Assembly: GCA_947483095.1 (NCBI GenBank)
Contig: CANKLD010000006.1
Coordinates: forward strand, 1-32,388
Source: Bacteroidota bacterium
GTDB lineage: Bacteria; Bacteroidota; Bacteroidia; Flavobacteriales; Flavobacteriaceae
Reading direction: 5' to 3'
Length of the DNA stretch: 32,388 nucleotides
Below, piece after piece: positions 7,972 through 15,781 of this stretch; the stretch's first letter is position 1, and every line of letters begins with the position of its first letter. Made by a program: the position numbers and the translations under genes. The notes under the pieces were generated by a model that had not been told where the DNA came from, did no database searches, and saw only the letters and a program-made list of their open reading frames with translations.

Positions 7972-9019
7972 TTATTATATTCCAATTAAATTCATTTTTA
8001 ATCACGTCAAAGTTGTTTTGAACCAATTGCAAGTTATCCTTTTTTTTGATTGTTTCTAAAATATTATTCACTTCCTGTGGATTAGAAAAATAATACCCGT
8101 TTTCTTTAAGAATTGCTTTGTTAAAATGGTTGTTGTGAGCAATAATAAATGCTTTCGAAGCCATTGCCTCTAAAAGCGAAGGATTAGTGCCGCCAACAGA
8201 ATGTCCGTGGAAATAAAAATTAGAAAAATACCTCAAATTATTTAGTTTATTCATGTTAAATTCAGCTCCTACAAAACGGATTTCTTTTTTAGTTTTAAAT
8301 TTTTCTTTAAGATAACTACCAAATTTTGTGTTGTGGTTTCCTAAAACCAATACGATCCTATCTTCTTTACACAAAACAATTCCGTCGAGAACGGTTTCGA
8401 TGTTGTTTTCAGGTTCAAAACGAGCCATAATCATGTTATAATTCCCCTTAGTGACATCATATTCCTTCAATAATTCTTCATTTGGATTTTCAAAAACCGA
8501 AGCTCCATAAGGAATATAAGTAGAAGCGACTTCATATTTATCTTTTAAATATTTTTGAATTCCTAATGAATCAGAGATTAGGTAATTGCTGCTTTTGACC
8601 GCTAGTCGTTCTGCAAATTTCAGAAATTGTTGAACTGGTTTTGAATATTTAGTTCGCTTCCACTCCAGTCCGTCCATATTGGTTAAGATAATTGATTTTT
8701 TAGGCAACAAGAAAAACCAAATTGAATTACTAGTGTAGCCCAACTGTAAAATAATGTCAAAACCACGTTTTCGGGAATCCATTATGCAGTTATAATCATA
8801 GATAAACTGCCCGAAAGTTCCCAATTTATATTCTGGATCGTATTGATGAAGAATATTGACGCCTTTGAACGTTTTTTCTTGATAAAGGTGGTCGTGAGAA
8901 TTATATACATAGACATCGTGTCCTTTCTCTGCTAGATATACAGAGAAAAATTCGGCAAATTGTTCAAAACCTGAATAATGATTTGGAATACCCCGAGTTC
9001 CTAAAATGGCTATTTTCAT
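7913..9019 (-). CDS. Glycosyltransferase with DUF1972 N-terminal domain (GT4 type)
   Basis: This 368-residue cytoplasmic glycosyltransferase begins with the DUF1972 hallmark GTRGIPNHYSGFE (7-19); the N-terminal half runs to about residue 185. The C-terminal half is a GT4-like Rossmann domain with MARFEPENNIETVL (198-211), where the nucleotide-sugar phosphate is usually held, and HGHSVGGTNPSLLEAM (271-286), holding the conserved Glu. Described relatives include rhamnosyltransferases, so a link with the dTDP-rhamnose genes in this locus is plausible but not proven. It is the first minus-strand gene after the inserted plus-strand pair and has a possible TATTTTTG box at 9049-9042. Its 3' end overlaps the ligase-like gene by 59 bases. 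Confidence 0.88.
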   Translation of the reverse strand: MKIAILGTRGIPNHYSGFEQFAEFFSVYLAEKGHDVYVYNSHDHLYQEKTFKGVNILHQYDPEYKLGTFGQFIYDYNCIMDSRKRGFDIILQLGYTSNSIWFFLLPKKSIILTNMDGLEWKRTKYSKPVQQFLKFAERLAVKSSNYLISDSLGIQKYLKDKYEVASTYIPYGASVFENPNEELLKEYDVTKGNYNMIMARFEPENNIETVLDGIVLCKEDRIVLVLGNHNTKFGSYLKEKFKTKKEIRFVGAEFNMNKLNNLRYFSNFYFHGHSVGGTNPSLLEAMASKAFIIAHNNHFNKAILKENGYYFSNPQEVNNILETIKKKDNLQLVQNNFDVIKNEFNWNIINGKYLHLFEECYSRFKTRK

Positions 9020-9041
9020 TTATCTTTTTCTTTTTCGTAAG

Positions 9042-9049
9042 CAAAAATA
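9042..9049 (-). promoter_or_regulatory. Possible -7 box for the DUF1972 glycosyltransferase
   Basis: The minus strand reads TATTTTTG, matching TAnnTTTG, 22 bases before the ATG at 9019. No convincing -33 element was found, and chance matches are common in such A+T-rich DNA. Confidence 0.35.
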
Positions 9050-9140
9050 GGGAAATTTAGTAAATCTTGATTGTTTTAATTTGCTATAAAATTCCTTTTT
9101 AGTTTTAATAATATTTTTGTTAATATTGATTTTTATCATG

Positions 9141-9169
9141 TTGTGATTAAATAATTATCTCTACATTTG
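9141..9169 (+). promoter_or_regulatory. Promoter for the oxygenase/GT4 pair
   Basis: TTG (9141-9143), an 18-base spacer and TACATTTG (9162-9169) form a complete flavobacterial promoter pattern, 27 bases before the ATG at 9197. A second box, TACTTTTG at 9182-9189, is too close to the start codon to be the main one. Confidence 0.6.
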
Positions 9170-9196
9170 TTATTTATATAATACTTTTGAAGTAAA

Positions 9197-9973
9197 ATGA
9201 TAAACTTTGATTTTTTAGAAAGCAATTTAGAAAAATTGCGAATTCAATATTTGACTGCTCAGCCTTTTCCTCACTTAATTATTGATAATTTTTGTGATGA
9301 AGAAAAATTGTCAAAAGCATATGAAAATGTTCCTGAACTAAATAACAAAAGTAAAGATTATGGTTTTGCGAATAATAAATTTGAAAAATCCAATTACAAG
9401 GAGATTTGCCCAGAGTTTTTAGAATTATATACAGACTTATCATCTGAAAGATTCAATAATATTTTAACCTTTATAACTGCAAAGAAGACATTTGTAGACC
9501 CAAAAAATTTTGGTGGTGGATTGCATCAAGGTAAAAAGAACAGCTTTCTAGATATGCACTTAGATTTTAATTATCATCCATTAAATAAAAATTGGTACAG
9601 AGAATTAAACTTACTTTTATATTTAAATAAAGATTGGAAGCCTGAATATAAAGGCGAATTAAAAATAAGAGATTTGAGAACTAACAAAGAAGCTGGATTA
9701 GCCGTTCCCTTTAATAGATTGATTGTTCAGCAATGTGCCCCTTATACTTTACATGGTTATGACATGACTAATTTTCCTGAAGGCAGATATAGAACTTCAA
9801 TTGCAACTTATGCTTATCAAATTCATGAACGATTAATTGAAACGCCAAGAACAACAGATTGGTTTCCAAAAGAAAACGCTTCGGCTTTTAAAAAGTTATT
9901 TGCTAAAAATTATAATGTTTTGGTTAAGACCAAGAATAAGTTTTTTGGGAGTGCTACCGCGAAGAATCAATAA
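9197..9973 (+). CDS. 2OG-Fe(II) oxygenase family protein
   Basis: This 258-residue soluble protein has the full metal and co-substrate set of a prolyl-4-hydroxylase-like 2-oxoglutarate dioxygenase. H121-x-D123 lies in DMHLDFNYHP, the distal H186 in TLHGYD and R199 in RYRTSIATYAY. The family couples 2-oxoglutarate decarboxylation to hydroxylation of a substrate. Here the setting inside a polysaccharide locus, eight bases before a GT4 gene, suggests that a sugar or lipid-linked intermediate is modified; that is inference. With its partner it is transcribed against the surrounding minus-strand genes from its own promoter at 9141-9169, and it is markedly A+T-rich, as if acquired separately. Fold and cofactor set are well supported, the substrate is not. 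Confidence 0.88.
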   Translation: MINFDFLESNLEKLRIQYLTAQPFPHLIIDNFCDEEKLSKAYENVPELNNKSKDYGFANNKFEKSNYKEICPEFLELYTDLSSERFNNILTFITAKKTFVDPKNFGGGLHQGKKNSFLDMHLDFNYHPLNKNWYRELNLLLYLNKDWKPEYKGELKIRDLRTNKEAGLAVPFNRLIVQQCAPYTLHGYDMTNFPEGRYRTSIATYAYQIHERLIETPRTTDWFPKENASAFKKLFAKNYNVLVKTKNKFFGSATAKNQ

Positions 9974-9981
9974 AAATATTT

Positions 9982-11151
9982 ATGAAGAATGTGTTGATTA
10001 TTAATCAATCATCGGAGCTTTATGGAGCAGATAAAGCTCTTTTAGAGCTTATTGAAAATTTTCCTCCTAATTTTAATCCAATTGTAGTTTTAGAAAATGA
10101 AGGTCCTTTGAAAGAGCTTCTTTTGGAAAAAGGTATTAAAATAATAAAGTGTCCAGTAATCAAACTTAATAGATCTATGTTAAGTTTTTATGGTTTATAT
10201 CGAATTTTAGTTGATGCTACTAAAGGGTTTTACATAATTAGCAAAGAAACTAAGTCAATTAAAGTTGATTTAGTTCACTCAAATGCTGTTTCTGTATTAA
10301 TAGGATCTATCTATTCTTTTTTCTATAACAAACCACATTTGTGGCATGTGCATGAAATTATAGAAAATCCTAAAATTATAGCTAAGCTATATCCGAGAAT
10401 TGTCTATTTTTTTTCTAATAGAATTGTATTTAATTCTAAAGCTTCCTATAATCAGTTTTTAAAAATTTATCCTAAAATTGAAAAAAAATCAGAGGTTATT
10501 TATAACGGTCAATCTAGACATTTTCCTTTATCAGATGAAAAAATGATAAAAGAAATAAAAGAAAATCTTTTTAAAACTTCATCAGAAAAGATAGTCATTG
10601 GTTTGGTTGGCAGAATAAGTAGATGGAAGGGACAATATCTTCTATTACAAGCTTTTAACAAACTAATTACAAATAATTCATGTATTCATCTGGTTTTTGT
10701 TGGTTCTACACCGCCAGATCAGAATCATTTTTTAATAAAATTAAATGAAATGATTTCTGAATTCAATATAGCAAATAATGTAACTATTGTAGACTTTCAA
10801 AAAAATATTTGGCAAATTTATGATGCAATAGATATTTCTGTAGTTCCCTCCATTGAGCCCGAACCATTTGGTTTGGTTGCTACTGAGGCAATGCTGTCAA
10901 ATAATCCCGTAATTGCTTCAAATCACGGAGGATTGTGTGAAATAGTTGTTGATAATGAAACAGGGCTGTTTTTTGAACCAAGAAACTGCGATGAACTTGC
11001 TAAAAAAATTGAATTATTAGTTTTAAACCCTGAACTTCGAGTTAGTTTAGGCAATAATGGATATCAAAGAGTAATAGATTTTTTTTCAACTCAGAAATAT
11101 GTTTCTTCGATTGAAAAAACATATTTAGAATTATCTTCAAATAAAAGTTAA
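9982..11151 (+). CDS. Glycosyltransferase family 4
   Basis: This 389-residue GT-B enzyme has an N-terminal acceptor domain with NQSSELYGADKALLEL (8-23), the typical Ser/Gly-Gly-Ala start of GT4 enzymes, and a conserved WHVHEIIENP (121-130). The C-terminal donor domain starts near residue 203, with GLVGRISRWKGQYLLLQAF (207-225). It contains EPEPFGLVATEAM (292-304), the E-x7-E retaining motif, then ASNHGGLCEIVVDNETGLFF. It follows the oxygenase by eight bases and ends convergently on the acyltransferase, sharing the four-base TTAA at 11148-11151 as both stop codons. The sugar and linkage are unknown. Confidence 0.93.
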   Translation: MKNVLIINQSSELYGADKALLELIENFPPNFNPIVVLENEGPLKELLLEKGIKIIKCPVIKLNRSMLSFYGLYRILVDATKGFYIISKETKSIKVDLVHSNAVSVLIGSIYSFFYNKPHLWHVHEIIENPKIIAKLYPRIVYFFSNRIVFNSKASYNQFLKIYPKIEKKSEVIYNGQSRHFPLSDEKMIKEIKENLFKTSSEKIVIGLVGRISRWKGQYLLLQAFNKLITNNSCIHLVFVGSTPPDQNHFLIKLNEMISEFNIANNVTIVDFQKNIWQIYDAIDISVVPSIEPEPFGLVATEAMLSNNPVIASNHGGLCEIVVDNETGLFFEPRNCDELAKKIELLVLNPELRVSLGNNGYQRVIDFFSTQKYVSSIEKTYLELSSNKS

Positions 11152-11823
11152 CTTTTTGTTTTTATAACTTTTGCAGGCGCTCCGCCAATTACAACATTAT
11201 CTGGTAAAATATCTTTGACCACCTCACCTGCGGCAACCACGCAATTATTCCCTACTACACTGCAGTCAAGAGAAGTAGCTTTTGCGCCAACCCAAATGTT
11301 ATTGCCTAATTTAATTCCTTGAGAAGTTACACATTGTTCCCTAATTAATTTTGAAGAATCGTGGAAATTTTGATTTTGAGAATGAAAACTGAGACAGGAG
11401 CCCATAATGACATCACTGCCAATATCTATCTCGCCTGAGGCGCCAAAGTTTGCAAAATCGCCAATCGCTGAGTTAGTACCCATTTGCAATCCTTTTCCGT
11501 AGCTGCTTAAATGGCTAGTGGAAGTTGCTAAAGAAAAAGCTCCGATTTTTACACCGTCTGAAAGAATTATTTTTTGGGAAGCAAATCCATAATTGTGGTA
11601 TGCTTTTCTATGGTTACGTTTTTTCCGAAGCTGATATTACTTCTGTTTAATAACGTGCAACTTTTTCCTAAAAAAACTTTCTTTCCTGTGAATACATATC
11701 CACGAAGTAGCATTATTCCTCTACTATAAAGAACGTGACAAAGCAAGCTATTTGGAATGGCTGGATCTATTTTATAGCTTTTTGCTGAACTAGATAATAA
11801 TTTATTAAAAATGCTTTAATCAT
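11148..11823 (-). pseudogene. Hexapeptide-repeat (left-handed beta-helix) acyltransferase, broken by two -1 frameshifts
   Basis: Read with two single-base corrections, this region encodes one continuous 225-residue LbH acyltransferase. Its C-terminal 113 residues are open from ATG 11489 and end VIGGAPAKVIKTKS, the classic end of CysE/WcaF-type enzymes, with hexapeptide turns such as IKLGNNIWVGAKA and CSVVGNNCVVAAGEVV. Upstream, a second frame gives KIDPAIPNSLL...GYVFTGKKVFLGKS...NISFGKNVTIE. The frames join if one A is added in the run complementary to 11604-11607, giving VTIEKAYHNYGFASQK. A second missing A (complement of 11815-11817) connects ATG 11823, giving MIKSIFNKLL. The ATG lies one base after the Wzy-like stop. 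It may be a real inactive gene or two homopolymer errors in the assembly. An intact version would O-acetylate a sugar. Confidence 0.85.
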
Positions 11824-11824
11824 A

Positions 11825-13054
11825 TCAAATCTTGTTTGTTAATAGCTGTTTGCGTTCAAAAAAAAGCAAACCGCCAAGTATAAATACAATGGTGTCTTTG
11901 GAATTATAAATTCCAGTAATGGTAATGGTTGTAAATAAAAATACCAAACCAATTGCGGAAATAAAAACAATAACAAATTGTTTGCTATAATATATTTTTT
12001 TGTACAATTCCAAACAAAAGAACAAATACAAAAAAATACCGATAATCCCCGTTTTATAAAAAACATAAGAGTATCCGTTATGAAGCCCGGAGATATATTT
12101 TAATCCTTTGCCAGATGGGTTATCGGAAAGCGGCGCGTAAAACTTTAGATTTACCAAGGAGCCGTGTCCACATCCAAAAACATAACTACTGGGGTTTTGA
12201 TTCATTAATGCTATCGCTCGTTTTGCTTCATATCCTCGCCAATGGTCCCACAAATCGGCATGATTATTTCGGTCGATATGGGTTTTAAACAACTCCGAAG
12301 GAGCAATTTTTACTTTATATAAAAAACTCTCCCTTTCGAGTTTTATCGAAAATAAATAGAAATAGAAAAGCGCTACTGCTCCCGCTAATATCAGCAGAAG
12401 TTTAATTGTTTTTCTCGTAATGATGCTTAAACCAAAAACAGAAAGAAGACAAATAATAGCAACAATAATCATGGTTCTGGACAAATAAAGTAAGTTCGAC
12501 GCTACTAATATTGAGCCAATTAGGTAGTGCGTAATGCTATTCGTAAAAAGACTTTCTTTATGAAATTTTTTATAAAAAACAAAAAACAGCAATGAAAATA
12601 ATTCTAAAAAATTGTCTTTCCCAAATTCGCGTATTTCAGCCACTGTATTGGTATTGCTGAAAAAAAATATTATAATAAAATGGATCACTGCAGAGGCTAG
12701 CCCTATGAACACTATTAATTGCACAAACCACTTAAAGTCATTAATTTTCTTAAAAAACAAATACCCAATTCCAATTCCTAATAATGGCTTTATAAAGTGA
12801 AAAATATCTTTTATAACATTATAGGTTTCTTTTTCATGAAAAAGCATTCCAATGAATGGAAGGAGAAAAAGAAGAAAAACCGGGAAAATAGTCTTTAAGA
12901 AATTACGATCAAATGATAATTTTTCGTAAAATAAATAAATCCCTAAAATAATTATTTGGAGGAAAAGATTTGCCTTAAAAGACGTTAAATACATTTGGGC
13001 AAACACAACAAATACGAATAGTAGGGAATAAAATTTGGTTGCTGTGATTTTCAT
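11825..13054 (-). CDS. Wzy-like O-antigen polymerase / ligase family membrane protein
   Basis: This 409-residue protein has about 10-11 membrane segments and a soluble loop at about residues 240-325. The loop contains RGYEAKRAIALMNQNPSSYV and is followed by HNGYSYVFYKTGIIG (325-339), the His-containing signature of the Wzy/WaaL superfamily. Proteins of this type polymerise lipid-linked repeat units or ligate them in the periplasm. It differs strongly from the ligase-like protein at 6640-7971. Its position, next to GT and flippase genes, fits the specific polymerase Wzy better; that is inference, since such polymerases share little sequence. It starts at ATG 13054, 33 bases after the GT2 stop, and is followed by the broken acyltransferase gene after one base. 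Confidence 0.82.
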   Translation of the reverse strand: MKITATKFYSLLFVFVVFAQMYLTSFKANLFLQIIILGIYLFYEKLSFDRNFLKTIFPVFLLFLLPFIGMLFHEKETYNVIKDIFHFIKPLLGIGIGYLFFKKINDFKWFVQLIVFIGLASAVIHFIIIFFFSNTNTVAEIREFGKDNFLELFSLLFFVFYKKFHKESLFTNSITHYLIGSILVASNLLYLSRTMIIVAIICLLSVFGLSIITRKTIKLLLILAGAVALFYFYLFSIKLERESFLYKVKIAPSELFKTHIDRNNHADLWDHWRGYEAKRAIALMNQNPSSYVFGCGHGSLVNLKFYAPLSDNPSGKGLKYISGLHNGYSYVFYKTGIIGIFLYLFFCLELYKKIYYSKQFVIVFISAIGLVFLFTTITITGIYNSKDTIVFILGGLLFFERKQLLTNKI

Positions 13055-13087
13055 ATTTAACTTATAATTGTTAACAAAAATACCTTT

Positions 13088-13900
13088 TTATTCTATTTTT
13101 AAGGTTGTTTTAAATATTTTTATGTACTTGTTTGTTTTTAAAGCACATTGACAAATGAATTTATTTATGCCGGTACAATGTTTGTCAATATAAATTTCAT
13201 AGCCTTTAATCAATTGCGGGTTTTTGCTGTTCGAAAAACCCACGAAATGAATATACGAAAACGCGGGAAGAAAAATCCTTTTATAGCCCAATTCGGCAAT
13301 TTTTTTACAAAAATCTACGTCTTCAACGTACATAAAATAATCGTTGTCGAAACCGCCTATTTCTTGGTAAGTCTGCTTCGAAAGCATCAAAAAAGAACCT
13401 GTCATCCAATCAACTTCGTAACTATTTTTAATAAAAATTCCAGATTTAAACTCATTTTCCAAACGCAACATATTTTTCATTTGAAACATGTTTCGTGGGT
13501 TTGGAAATTTTCTTGATGATTGCAAATATTCTTTGTTCTTATTGAGCATTTTAATTCCAACAACTCCTATAGAATTATCAGACTTTAAGTGTTCTAAAAC
13601 GGGCTTTAAAGCATCTAAGACAATTGTGTCGTTATTGATTAATAGCAAATAATCCCCTTGGGCAGCCGCTACGGCTCGGTTATTACCAACGCCAAAACCT
13701 AGATTTTGTTTACTTTGAATACAAATAACATTTGGATACTTTTCTTTGATAAAAACAGTGCTTTCGTCAACAGAATTATTGTCAAAAACAATAATTTCGT
13801 GATTGATTTCATTTAAATTTTGGATTAATGAATCGAAACAATTTTGCAAAAACTGAAGCCCGTTATAATTGATGATTATTACTGATAATTCTATATTCAT
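13088..13900 (-). CDS. Glycosyltransferase family 2 (rhamnosyltransferase-like)
   Basis: This 270-residue GT-A fold enzyme starts with LSVIIINYNGLQFLQNCFDSL (5-25), has the nucleotide-binding D40-N-N and NLGFGVGNNRA (66-76), the metal-binding LINNDT (88-92), and EDVDFCKKI (193-201) with the probable catalytic acidic residue. The motif set WMTGSFLML...IGGFDNDYFMYVEDVDF is typical of WbbL-like enzymes, many of which transfer rhamnose; with rfbACD in the same run that is an attractive but unproven role. No membrane segment is evident. The ATG at 13900 directly abuts the flippase stop codon (13901-13903), consistent with translational coupling. Confidence 0.92.
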   Translation of the reverse strand: MNIELSVIIINYNGLQFLQNCFDSLIQNLNEINHEIIVFDNNSVDESTVFIKEKYPNVICIQSKQNLGFGVGNNRAVAAAQGDYLLLINNDTIVLDALKPVLEHLKSDNSIGVVGIKMLNKNKEYLQSSRKFPNPRNMFQMKNMLRLENEFKSGIFIKNSYEVDWMTGSFLMLSKQTYQEIGGFDNDYFMYVEDVDFCKKIAELGYKRIFLPAFSYIHFVGFSNSKNPQLIKGYEIYIDKHCTGINKFICQCALKTNKYIKIFKTTLKIE

Positions 13901-15199
13901 TTAAAATAAGGTATAAAATCCTAATTTCCTTTTTATATAAAAAACACAAAAAGTATTTAAAAATATTGTTGATATTAAACTTGCAATTGCCGCTCCTAAA
14001 ATTCCATAATCACCAATTAAAAAAAAATTTAAAAGTAAATTCAATGCTAATGAAAAAATATTAATTTTTAATAATGCCGATTGATTGTTTGTAAAATTAA
14101 GAATTTGATCTACATTTCCGCAAATAGAACTAAAATATGAAGATAATGTAATTATTACCAATACTATATATCCTTCAATAAAATCTGATCCAAATTGAGC
14201 TAAAATGTCTTTCCCGAAGATAATTAAAAATAATACTATTGGGGTGGTTAAAATTGTTATTAGTTGTGTTGATCTATTAAGTAGTTTTTTTAATTCGATA
14301 AGTTTTCCTTCTTGAAATAATTCGGAAATTTTAGGTACTATAATTATGTTTATGGTTGAAATAATGATAAGTACCATAAATCCTATTTTGAATGCGGCGT
14401 TATATATGCCCACCTCTTTTTCGGATTTCATTATTCCTAACATTAAAACATCAGTCCAGTTTAGAAGCAATATCATTATTCCATTAAACAACATTGGAAG
14501 TCCATTTAGGATAATTTTTTTGTAACTCAACAACTTTTCGTTTGACGTGTTAAACTTGAAGTTTTTGAAAGCCAGGGCAAACTCAATAAAAAAAGTTACC
14601 GCGTAAGAAAGGCAGAAAAGTACCGTAATATAAAAGCTATCAGTAATAAAAGATTTAAAAATTAATATGGATGCAGTAAATAAAATATTGGGTAAGAAAA
14701 ACATAAAAAACCCAAAACGCACAAACTTTTTTAATGCAATATAGTAATATAAAATAATCTCATGTAGTAATAAAAAAGGTATTGAAATAGCAATAAACTC
14801 AAAATGGTTTGTCAGGTTTTTGTTGTTGAACAGGTCGCTAAGGGTCTCTTTGCCAAAGTACAACATTAACATAGGTAGAATAGAGACTAGTAAAATTAGT
14901 TTACTTATTTTTAATAGTAAGCTTCGCGAATGGTTAACGCCATCATTAAATTGATTGTTAATTTCAATTATTAAAACATTTTGAGCTCCTAAAGTGAAAA
15001 TAACGGATAATATTAGAATAACCGTTTGAATTAGAGAAAAGACTCCGTAAGCTTCAGTACTAAAAAAATTTGAAACCAGCCAAATATTAAAAAAGCTTAA
15101 AATCATACCTATAATCCTAAACAAAAAAGAAACACCTCCTTTGGAAAGGAGGTATTTCAAATCATCTTTTTCAATAATATTAATATTTAATGTTTTCAA
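13901..15199 (-). CDS. Wzx-type oligosaccharide flippase
   Basis: This 432-residue membrane protein with 12-14 hydrophobic segments has the MATE/PST-type N-terminus KGGVSFLFRIIGMILSFFNIWLVSNFF and the repeated YGVFSL motif after the first helix pair (about residues 51-56). Such proteins move undecaprenyl-linked repeat units across the inner membrane to the polymerase. No ATG is in frame before residue 32, which lies inside the first membrane segment, so the TTG at 15199 is taken as start; it is eight bases from the end of the lipoprotein gene. It abuts the GT2 gene downstream. The family is clear, and only a polysaccharide role makes sense in this context. Confidence 0.88.
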   Translation of the reverse strand: MKTLNINIIEKDDLKYLLSKGGVSFLFRIIGMILSFFNIWLVSNFFSTEAYGVFSLIQTVILILSVIFTLGAQNVLIIEINNQFNDGVNHSRSLLLKISKLILLVSILPMLMLYFGKETLSDLFNNKNLTNHFEFIAISIPFLLLHEIILYYYIALKKFVRFGFFMFFLPNILFTASILIFKSFITDSFYITVLFCLSYAVTFFIEFALAFKNFKFNTSNEKLLSYKKIILNGLPMLFNGIMILLLNWTDVLMLGIMKSEKEVGIYNAAFKIGFMVLIIISTINIIIVPKISELFQEGKLIELKKLLNRSTQLITILTTPIVLFLIIFGKDILAQFGSDFIEGYIVLVIITLSSYFSSICGNVDQILNFTNNQSALLKINIFSLALNLLLNFFLIGDYGILGAAIASLISTIFLNTFCVFYIKRKLGFYTLF

Positions 15200-15207
15200 A
15201 CGGAGTG

Positions 15208-15735
15208 TTACTTAATCAGTTTATTTATTTGAGTAGTAAGAACTTGCCTAGAAACAAACATTGGATCATATATTGTTCCTGCTTTAACAATGGGTTTCGC
15301 GGTTGCTTTGTCTCTATTGTAATCTATTTGCTCATTTGGGTAAAAATACTGGAAGAATAAAGTGTCTTTAGCTTCAAATGATTTGTCAAAATATTTCATT
15401 CTAAAGTTTTTAATTTGAACTTCTTCTTGATTTTTATTTGTGCCCATGTCAAATCGTAATTCTGAAGGCAAAACATCTTCTGGTAAATCAAAAATAACTT
15501 CTTGAGAATTTTCACTTCCTTTTACGGTTTTTGTAACGCATTTATCAAAAACCCAATCGGTCATGCTTTCTTCTTTGTAATAAAGCTGCAAACTATCGTC
15601 TTTCTTTATAACTAAATCTATTCCTACCTTGAAAGTTTCAACAGAAGCTATAGGCTCTGTAACTTCAGATTTATCATTTTTACATGATGATAAACTAATC
15701 AATGCTAATGTTGTAATAAAAATTTGATTTTTCAT
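15208..15735 (-). CDS. Putative lipoprotein of unknown function
   Basis: This 175-residue protein carries a type II signal peptide: MKNQ, a hydrophobic stretch, then the lipobox LSSC near residue 18, followed by an Asp/Lys/Glu-rich start (KNDKSEV). The mature part is about 155 residues, probably mostly beta, with no motif I recognise. I take ATG 15735; a longer frame from TTG 15756 is unlikely because a TAAATTTG promoter box (15761-15754) overlaps it. It lies between a GT4 gene and the flippase in the same direction. That suggests a part in the export or handling of the glycan, or a passenger gene; the sequence does not decide. Confidence 0.7.
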   Translation of the reverse strand: MKNQIFITTLALISLSSCKNDKSEVTEPIASVETFKVGIDLVIKKDDSLQLYYKEESMTDWVFDKCVTKTVKGSENSQEVIFDLPEDVLPSELRFDMGTNKNQEEVQIKNFRMKYFDKSFEAKDTLFFQYFYPNEQIDYNRDKATAKPIVKAGTIYDPMFVSRQVLTTQINKLIK

Positions 15736-15753
15736 AATATTTGATTTTTTTGA

Positions 15754-15761
15754 CAAATTTA
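15754..15761 (-). promoter_or_regulatory. -7 promoter box for the lipoprotein gene
   Basis: The minus strand reads TAAATTTG, a full TAnnTTTG match, 18 bases before the ATG at 15735. It could give a secondary transcript for the lipoprotein-flippase-GT2-Wzy part of the locus. No TTG -33 element at proper spacing is seen. Confidence 0.4.
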
Positions 15762-15781
15762 ATTTTTTTTAATTAATTGAA

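Noticed and set aside
11839..12066. Minus-strand open frame of 75 codons
   Set aside because: It is an out-of-frame reading inside the Wzy-like membrane protein gene; hydrophobicity comes from U-rich codons of the true frame.
13148..13516. Plus-strand open frame of 122 codons
   Set aside because: It lies wholly within the GT2 gene on the other strand, has no family similarity, and is a shadow.
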